Source of the DNA: Castor canadensis
Taxonomy: Eukaryota; Chordata; Mammalia; Rodentia; Castoridae
Length of the DNA stretch: 64,000 bases
Direction: 5' to 3'
Assembly: GCF_047511655.1 (NCBI RefSeq)
Contig: NC_133387.1
Location: forward strand, 43,256,853 to 43,320,852
Every line of letters begins with the position of its first letter. Positions within the stretch are counted from its first letter, which is position 1. The notes beneath the pieces are model-generated. The model had not been told where the DNA came from, searched no databases, and saw only the letters and a list, made by a program, of their open reading frames with translations. Made by a program: the position numbers and the translations under genes. Below are positions 56,671-64,000 of the stretch, piece after piece.

Positions 56671-57241
56671 GCTTCATAACATATTCACGAACTCCTTATA
56701 ACTTAGTTTAGAAACAGAAAAAATGGTATTAAAGGTGACTGTAGGGAAAATCTATTGTTCTAATAATTTGGGTTTGAGGTATGAATTAACATTAAGCTTG
56801 GCAGGTGCAACTAGATAAGTATTATTTAATAACTTTTTTATTTCCTCTGCTGGAAGGAAAAGTATAAACACAAATATAGCAAGGTTTCTTTTGTCCAGCA
56901 CTTATAATCTTATAAGGAAGAGATTAGTAAATCTATAAAGATAAAAATTACAGATTTTAAGAAAGACCACTACTTTGGGTATTGTTTATGCTTTCAGATT
57001 GCTGTTTATTTTATACATGGGAAGTCAGAGACTGCTGCAACAGAGTAAAGCTTGAGCTAAGCTGAGTTAGAGAATGTGATCATAACCAGGCCACAAGTGC
57101 CATCTTCAAGACCCTTGTATTTGTTTTAATGCTCTGTTGTGAACATCTTGAAATTCTTAATAATTGTATCATTAAACCTGTGTTTCTAAAGTGAAATCCA
57201 AAAGCACAATGGAGCATGTATATCATAAATATATAATGTGA

Positions 57242-57395
57242 GTCAAGCATGCTGACACATGCCTCTACTCCCAGCATTTGGGAGGCTGAGGCAGGAGGAT
57301 TGTAAATTCAAGGCCAACCCTGGCTACACAGCAATTTTGAGAACAGCCTGAGTTATATAGTGATATCCTATCTCAAACAAACAAAAGAAACACAT
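57242..57395 (+). mobile_element. B1 SINE, sense
   Basis: GCATGCTGACACATGCCTCTACTCCCAGCATTTGGGAGGCTGAGGCAGGAGGATTG is a well-kept B1 start. The internal tandem quasi-duplication of proto-B1 is visible at about 57308-57365, and the unit ends in CTATCTC and a CAAA-rich tail. It is monomeric, unlike most SINEs here. Confidence 0.9.
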
Positions 57396-58934
57396 CATGT
57401 GCATTTCCATTGTTTCTTGTGCTCCAATTTGCGTGCAGCATTCACAATGCCCCCATAAACACCACATTTTGGTGGAACCATGATGTATAGGAATTTAGCA
57501 AGACTCAGTGAGTACAAGATAATCATATTACATTGATACCCTACTTTTTCTCCAATGTATACTTGATTCAAATGCAGAAAGAAAGTGATGGTGTTTCAAA
57601 TTACCAAAGAACACTGTTTCATTCATTGCACCTGCTGGTTTGCTGTACCAGTCAACCACTGATGCTAAAACAGATGACATGCTATTTTGATGAACTGACA
57701 TTGTACATTGTAAGATGAACGATAAAAATCTTGCTAGTAAATTTTAATCTTCTTATTTTATTTAAAAATGATGTTAAATTGAGAATTAATACAATTTGAC
57801 ATTCTACAGAGACGATGGAAAAAAGAAAACAACTTTTATTTTAGTACTACTGAGAGTACATTTTTCTTGCATTTTGAACCAGAACTCTGAATTTTCAATC
57901 TATACTGGGTCCACAAGTTATGTTGCTGGCTTGCAGGCAACTGTCAGATCAGAGAGGGAGGAAACAAGGGCTAAGAGAAGGAGAAAGGAAAGAGTTGAAG
58001 AGACCTGAAGTGCAGGCTGTGAGTGTACTTAGGCTGAGCCAAGATACAGTTTAGGAGAATATACTTATAAATCATATCAGGAAGTTTCTATTTGATCCCA
58101 TAGCAAGTGTGACACTTTGACAAGTGGAAATCAAGAACAGAAGAGAAGCAGAATATTCAAAGGACTGTTCTAAGAATAGCTAGGGCTCCATACTCTAATT
58201 CAACAATCTGGCTTCTTTTTAACTCTGGTTATGTGAAAAAACAATTGTGCTGGATCAGTTTTCTCATATCGTATTTAGATGTTTGTGATATGTAATATTA
58301 CGATATGTTTGTAATACGGGAGGGTTAAGTGTACTGAAGTACTAAAATAAATGTGCTTTACAAAGATATATGATTAATCTTAATAAATGGTATCTACTAT
58401 TTTCTTTAGATTTTAGAAAAGAAGACATACAGGTTTGAGGGTTGAATTAGAATAATTTTTTAAAAATTAAGACAGAGATTGTGAAGAAATCATATAAACC
58501 TAAAATCCAGACAACTGCAGACAGGGAGACTTTTCTAGAACAACTTCCAGATTTCTAACTTTGGTGACCAGGCAGAAATACAAATTAAGAGTCCATGGAT
58601 AAGACATAAAGATATGATATGATTGAGGCTGGGAGGTAGACAACTATAAAAATGGGAATTATTATGGGGCTTTTTAAAAAATATTTTCAGGTTAGCAGAA
58701 GGTGTTAATTGAAGTCACAAAAATGAATAATGTAGACCAGGTTATAAGATTTTTCTTCACAGGTATGTCACATGATTTTGCTCTGAAGATAGTAATGAGT
58801 TTTGGACTAATAATGGGTTACAGAGGATGGCTTCACAGTGTAATGGAAACAATGTAATCTAGAATTCCAAACATTTGATTTTCAGCCTAGCTATGCATCT
58901 TCATTCCCTGCTAGGCTTAAGGAAAAAACATTGT
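57396..58934. other. Unique stretch with a possible old-repeat piece
   Basis: No gene was found. At 58500-58560, CCAGATTTCTAACTTTGGTGACCAGG may be an antisense piece of the ancient repeat at 13000. Confidence 0.35.
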
Positions 58935-59145
58935 TTTCAGTACTTACTATGACTTAAGATATCCTTCCAAGCAATTTGCAACTATTAGTTTATTTAATCT
59001 TCATGGAATTTCTAAAAGATAAGTACCATAATTACCAAAATTTTATAATTGAGGAACATAATGTACAAAAATATGACATGATTTTTCGCTAGTTCAAACA
59101 TTTAGCGCATGGCAGAACTGAGATTGAAAGGAGAAATTTTGATAC
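58935..59145 (-). mobile_element. MIR SINE, antisense
   Basis: CTATTAGTTTATTTAATCTTCATGG, AAGATAAGTACCATAATTACC, TTTTATAATTGAGGAAC and GGCAGAACTGAGATTGAAAG give the antisense MIR order from tail to core. Confidence 0.75.
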
Positions 59146-59179
59146 CAGCATCCTACTGCTCCTAATACCTATGGTGATC

Positions 59180-59630
59180 TTTTTTTAAAAATTTTTATTT
59201 ATTTATTTATTTATTTTTCATTTATTCACATGTGCATACATTGTTTGGGTCATTTATCCACCCTGCCCCCCCCCGCCTCCCCCCTCCTTCTTCCCCCTGC
59301 CCCCTTCAGTTCCAGGCAGGTCCTGTTCTCCTCTTACCACTGATTTCATTGAAGAAAAGACATAAGCATAATAAGGAAGACAAAGCATTTTTGCTAGTTG
59401 AGTTGAGGATAGCTATACGGAGAGATTCCTACTATTGCTTTCATGTACCCATGTGTTACGACCCAAGCTGATTCAACTCTAACTGATCTCTGTCATTTTA
59501 AGGTTTCTGTATTAGTTCCTCTGGAGTGGGGACATCAAACGCTTTCATGTTTTGGGTTTTCTACCTATTCCTATATCTCCTGTATTTTCTCTCCCCTTGT
59601 CATGTGATCCAAGTCCAACCACACTGCTGT
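59180..59630 (-). mobile_element. 5'-truncated L1 3' end, antisense
   Basis: The T/TTTA-rich start (poly-A tail, with a TTTA run at 59196-59216) is followed by CACATGTGCATACATTGTTTGGG, a C-rich tract, CCAGGCAGGTCCTGTTCTCC and GAGGATAGCTATACGGAGAG. It extends further upstream in L1 (GTCATGTGATCCAAGTCCAA) than the shorter copies. Confidence 0.85.
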
Positions 59631-61171
59631 TCTTAAATAGAACTCAGTAACAGGGAGCCTGTCTCCTCTTTGGTAACTGATTGCTAAAAGTGCTTATGCT
59701 CAAACTCTTTTTCCTCTCAAGTTGAGTATTCCTTACCTGCTACTACCTCCACTTTCATTTTTACCTTTCATCTGGGTAAGCCAATAAGAAAGCCTGGGTG
59801 CATTAACCTTCAGTGTTAGCAGGAGATTCCAAACAAAGAAGCCCTTGCTCCTACATGGAACCCATAGCTTAAACCCCTCATGGTCGTCACATCAGAAACT
59901 CTGAGCCATTTGCTTGTCTGAACTTTCTTGAAGCATTTGAACCCACACGGAAGCCATGCCCTGATCTTAAAGAGTCCAATCATGTAAAAAAATAAATGAT
60001 TCATCACACTTTTGGTGTGTTGTGGCATCAGCAGCCTGGACATCAAAACCAAATGTGTACTGGGAGTCTGTATTGTTCACAATATTAAGCACATAAATGT
60101 TAGACAACTTTTGGTAGTGTGTTTATGATATAAAAGACTTAAATTATTATATAAGTCCTTATAAAATATTTAAATTGTATGCATCAGTATGCTGATAATT
60201 TACTTCTTTAATTAATATGTGATTTACTTGGTAATCTGAAAATTACACCTTTTTTGAAACACTGTAATCCCTGCTCATACTAAATTATCTCAATGAACGA
60301 CCTCATTTCTAACAGAATTTGTCCTTAATATGGATGACTTGCAGTATCATTTGGTTGGGTCATCAACTCAATTTAAATTTTTACATCAGTTTTGACAAAT
60401 CCTTTTCAACCATATATTTGTTAAGTACCTGATATATGTGAAATATTATACCACATTTCTCAGTGGTGGCATTCAATCATTTAACCCACCAAAAGTATAA
60501 TATTAACACTCAAATATTCTGGTCCAATCAATTTCAATCATAGTATTTTGAGATTGAGTTTTTTCTGTGTTTCTTATTGAAACTTACACCAAATTAGAAG
60601 GAAAAGTAACTGGATGTATGAATTAGCATTGTACACCTAATTGTCTTATACTAAATGTGTTGTTTATCTATCCTTTTCAGATAGGTACCTTGATTAGTCC
60701 CTAATAAATATTTTGCCTGTACAAGTTGACTGCACCTTGTCTGAAATGCTTGAGACCAGATGTTTTTCAAATTTGGGTTTTTTTCAGAATTTGAAATATT
60801 TGCATATACACAATGAGCTACATGGTGGATGGCACACATGTTTAATATGAAGTTTATTTTTGTTCCGCATATGCCTTGTACACAGACTAATGTTAATTTG
60901 ATAAGAATGTTTTTTAATAATTTTATACATGAAACAAACTTTCCTAGTATAGAATTTAACACTCGTGGCATCATGTCTGTGCTCAAATAGTTTTCAATTT
61001 CAGAGCATTTTTGATTTGGGATCTCTAGATTAGGAATACTCAACCAGTAATATCCTCTATTGGGATATTAACATCTGCTTAACTTATTTTAAAATATTTT
61101 CAAGAGTAGGTCCATTAAGACAGCAATATTTGAACTCATATGCATTAGTTTACTCTCTTCAAAAATGTTTT
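59631..61171. other. Unique stretch, no gene seen
   Basis: The largest frame (60651-61043, minus, 130 codons) shows no family signature and no coding-like composition. No repeat was recognised. Confidence 0.4.
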
Positions 61172-61256
61172 TGAGGGTTGGGGGAATAACTCAATGGTAG
61201 AGCATTTGACTAGCATGTAAGAGTCTCTGGGTTCAATTTCCAGCAACAAACAAACA
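61172..61256 (+). mobile_element. ID-type SINE, sense
   Basis: GGGGGAATAACTCAATGGTAGAGC and CTGGGTTCAATTTCCAGC are diverged A and B boxes, with a CAAA-rich tail. Confidence 0.8.
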
Positions 61257-61369
61257 GGTTTTATATTCCCATATGCACCCTGAATTTAGTAATGAACTAT
61301 TGGCTATAATAAAATAAGAAGCATGATGGATAGAAGATGTTAAAAATACATAAAAATTATTTATAAAAC

Positions 61370-62360
61370 CTAAGAATGAAATATGGAAACAAAGCATGGG
61401 CAACAAAATTAAAAAGTAAATAATTTGACTTTAGTCTAAACTTTTCAAAAAATGTGCTTCCAAACTGACTATTAAGAAAGTGAAATAATCCACAGAATAA
61501 GAGAAAATACTTGTAGATTGTGTGTCTGACTAGGAATTTACATCTAGAAAGTTCATAGATCAATTTTATTAAGACAAATAACCCAATTATAAAATACCAA
61601 TTGCCAAAAGGTGGAAACAACACAAGTGTTCATCAATGACCAGATAGGTAAACAAAATAAAACAATAAATATTCAGTTACCAAAAAAGAAATAAGATGCA
61701 GATACATTCTATAATTTAGGTGCATAATGAAAACATTATACTAGGTAAACAAATTCAATCTCAAAATGCCACATATAAGCTCATTCATGAGAAAAGTAAA
61801 GAATTAGAACATTAAAAGAACTAGAAATTCTATTAGTGTTTCTTAAGGATTGGAGGAAAAGAAAGAACATCCAAAATGGGATTCTTCAATGTGAGTCAAT
61901 GCCCTGTATAACTATCCTTATCTCAACCAGCAAAAACCATTGTTCCTTCCTATTATTGCTTATACTCTTTCTTCAACAAAATTAGAGATAAGGGCAAAAT
62001 AGTTTCTGCTTGGTATTGTGGGGGGGGAGAGGGAGGGGGCGGAGTGGGTGGTAAGGGAGGGGGTGGGGGCAGGGGAGAGAAATGAACCAAGCCTTGTATG
62101 CACATATGAATAATAAAAGAAAAATGAAAAAAGAAAAAATAAATAAATAAATAAAGAAGATGTAGCTGGAAAAAAAAAACAAAATGGGATTCTTTTTGAA
62201 AACATAAAGATACTCTAAAATTAGCTTTGGTAATGGTGGAGCATAGCTATGAATATACTAAAAATCATTGATTTGTACAATGTCAATGAATGAATTGTAA
62301 GATATACAAATTGTCACTGAGTAAAACTTTAAAACAAAAAAATTAAAATTAAAAAATGGA
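61370..62360 (+). mobile_element. Ancient L1 3' region, sense, split by a young L1
   Basis: 'AATACCAATTGCCAAAAGGTGGAAACAACACAAGTGTTCATCAATGACC' is the classic sense ORF2 C-terminus. After the nested L1 the same old element resumes with a 3'UTR phrase containing 'GTGGAGCATAGCTATGAATATACTAAAAATCATTGATTTGTACAATG' and 'GAATTGTAAGATATACAAATTGTC', followed by an A-rich end. Confidence 0.7.
61887..62179 (+). mobile_element. 5'-truncated young L1 with 15-base duplication and two-part A tail
   Basis: CAAAATGGGATTCTT is repeated perfectly at 61872-61886 and 62180-62194, fixing a 293-base insertion. It carries L1 body sequence, the G-rich polypurine tract (62019-62078), GTATGCACATATGAATAATAAA and an A-rich tail. 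A 14-base non-A stretch (62156-62169, GAAGATGTAGCTGG) then separates this tail from a second run of ten A's next to the duplication. That is consistent with a very short 3' transduction. Confidence 0.9.
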
Positions 62361-62456
62361 CATTTTAAATAAAATTTTGTACAACTGGCAAAGAAAGGAG
62401 TTAAATAATATACAAAATGCTATAAAAGTGCAAAGGACCAGCTAAGAACATTTTCT

Positions 62457-62830
62457 TATTTCAGGAGTTGTACTTTGTATATGAATTGTCTCCCACAGGG
62501 TCTTGTGTTAAAGGCTGATTCAGAGCTGGTGGTGCTATTTTGGAATACAGTGGAGACCTCTGAAAGTATGGTCTGGTTGGAGGAAGTAGGTCCCTGGGAA
62601 GGGTGCATTTGAAAGGTATCTTGTTTTTGGTCCCTTCCTATTGCATTCTCTGCTACCTGACCACCATGAGAACACCATCTCTCCTCTACCACACCTTTCC
62701 ACCATGATGTGATCCCTCTCCACAGGCCCAGAAACAATGGAACCATGTGATATTTGACTGAATAAATGTTTCCTTCCTTAAATTTTTCTCTTAGGTATTT
62801 GTCACATCAAAGAAAAACCGACTAAGACAT
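62457..62830 (+). mobile_element. MaLR LTR (rodent MT/MST-like), sense
   Basis: Landmarks are AATTGTCTCCCACAGGGTC near the start, GTTGGAGGAAGTAGGTCCC, CCACCATGATGTGATCCC, CAGGCCCAGAAACAATGGAACC, AATAAATGTTTCC (polyadenylation signal, 62761) and AAAAACCGACTAAGACA at the 3' edge. It is a non-coding solo LTR. The reverse-strand frames at 62456-62746 are artefacts. Confidence 0.78.
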
Positions 62831-63131
62831 TAGGACAAAGATCAAATATTTTATTATGGTTACTGCTTACTGACTCTTCTTTACTCACTGACCCATTACC
62901 AGAATACTTCAGTTTTACTTCAATTAACCAGTTAGTCATCACACAGTCCCTGTTCTCCAAGGGTGAATCAGATCCTTGCTAGTGCTTGGCTTAGGTAGTT
63001 CATGACTAAGCCAGTGGTTGTACAGTGCTTCAGAGCTACTTAGTTGGTAGAGAAATAGACATTTATTCCAATGTGAATTTGAGAAGCACAAGAGAATTTC
63101 ATTGGGGATTTATAGGAAAAAAAATTGTTCT
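62831..63131. other. Unique stretch
   Basis: Nothing recognised. Confidence 0.4.
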
Positions 63132-63336
63132 TCCTGTATTTTTTGTGGGACTGGAGTTTGAACTCAGGGCTTTGCACTTCCACAGCAGGTCCTGTGCCAC
63201 TTGAGCCACACTTCCAATCCATTTTGCTCTGGTTATGTTGGAGATAGTGTTCTCATGAACTGTTTGCCTGAGCTGGTCTTGAACTGCAATATTCCTGATC
63301 TCAGCCTCCCAAGTAGGGTTTCAGGCATGAGCAGAT
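63132..63336 (-). mobile_element. B1-ID composite SINE, antisense
   Basis: The antisense ID part (GGAGTTTGAACTCAGGGC, CTGTGCCACTTGAGCCACAC) is followed by antisense B1 (GAGCTGGTCTTGAACTGC, TCAGCCTCCCAAGTAGGG). Confidence 0.85.
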
Positions 63337-64000
63337 CTTTTGAATGTTGTCCCAGAGCACACTAATTTTAATAAAACATAAAGGAAAGCAGAGCCCAGAA
63401 AATCACAAAGAGTAAAAGGATTGATTTCACCATTCTGGAATCAGTGTGTTTTTTTCAGGTATTTTAGGAAATAAATTCCTTTAGCCATTTATACCAGTGT
63501 GAGCTCAATTTTCTTTTACATTCAGCTGAAAGCAAGAATTTAGTTTCAACTTATTGTTGCTGTCCTCTGGCTATTCTCTATCATTAGTCTCTAATTCTAC
63601 TCTGTTTAATGGTATACTGCTCTTAACAAATTTCTCTCCTGTACTGCTCTGGGCTCTAGCACATCTTACCCAGCTGCAGAATTTCTCATTCACCAGGTGA
63701 AAAGTTAGTCTATTGAGATGACTCTAAATATCTCTATGGTACATTTTGATGAACCCTTTTCTTATCCTCATACTGTATTCACAAAGGTACTTTCATAATT
63801 TTCCCTTAGTATTACATCTACAAATACCCCACCCACACACTCTGCCATGACAGTGGGAGTAGCAACCAACAGAAGAACAAAGAGCCATTTTATAAATCAA
63901 TATTACGTTCCTAGAACACTGCCTAGCAATTTGTAGAAGCCAAGAAGAGACATTTGTTGAATGAATGAATCAATAACAAGTGAAAAGAACAGAATTGAAT
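63337..64000. other. Unique stretch to window end
   Basis: No gene or repeat family was recognised. The last bases hold a short GAAT repeat (63959-63968). Confidence 0.4.

Noticed and set aside
56302-56679. 125-codon plus-strand frame
   Set aside because: It coincides with an antisense MLT1 LTR.
60651-61043. 130-codon minus-strand frame
   Set aside because: It is in unique DNA, but has no domain, no codon-like composition and no splice or promoter context. It is too weak to call a gene.
62456-62746. Two overlapping minus-strand frames (96 and 62 codons)
   Set aside because: They are antisense to a MaLR LTR.
1-64000. CRISPR array, prokaryotic operon or phage-like system
   Set aside because: No regularly spaced identical repeats and no prokaryotic-style genes; all repeats fit mammalian retroelements or microsatellites.

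Overview
This window is nuclear DNA from a placental mammal, most likely a rodent of the beaver/kangaroo-rat/pocket-mouse group (Castorimorpha). It is AT-rich, CpG-poor and free of long open reading frames. It is full of LINE-1 (L1), ancient MIR and MaLR-type LTR copies, and rodent SINEs. The most telling SINE joins one or two B1-like (7SL-derived) units to an ID-like, tRNA-derived unit that ends in a 'GAGTTCAAACCCCAGTAC'-like box. I associate that composite with Castorimorpha from memory; it was not checked against a database.

I find no supported host protein-coding gene, no structural RNA gene and no CRISPR or prokaryotic feature. The window reads as an intergenic or large-intron 'gene desert' built by layered retrotransposition. 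No new biological system is evident.

Layout. 1-1.3 kb: unique sequence. 1.3-5.6 kb: antisense L1 ORF2 joined to L1 5'UTR-like tandem monomers, with a target-site-duplicated L1 insertion inside. 5.66-6.94 kb: an L1 with an inverted 5' part (twin-priming structure). 7-13 kb: unique DNA with SINEs, an L1 3' end and an MLT1 LTR. 13-15.6 kb: SINE, ancient repeat and a three-layer nest (old L1, then a probable solo LTR, then a young L1 tail). 16.8-17.3 kb: L1 3'UTR. 17.9-18.4 kb: possible LTR. 18.4-25.6 kb: mostly unique, with a short exon-like segment near 20.06 kb, an MLT1 LTR and ID SINEs. 25.7-40.4 kb: an L1 cluster dominated by a full-length but inactivated minus-strand L1 (about 29.6-37.2 kb) inside an older minus-strand L1. 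40.4-58.9 kb: mostly unique DNA with SINEs, a few old L1 pieces and some stretches that look like conserved non-coding elements. 58.9-64 kb: MIR, L1 tails, ID, an old L1 split by a young L1 with its duplication, a MaLR LTR and a composite SINE.

The only coding capacity belongs to L1. The full-length copy keeps a recognisable ORF1, an ORF2 start, an endonuclease QETH motif and both reverse-transcriptase aspartate motifs, but frameshifts and stops break both ORFs. Family names were assigned by recognition, without alignment. Element boundaries are good to about 10-30 bases unless a target-site duplication is stated.
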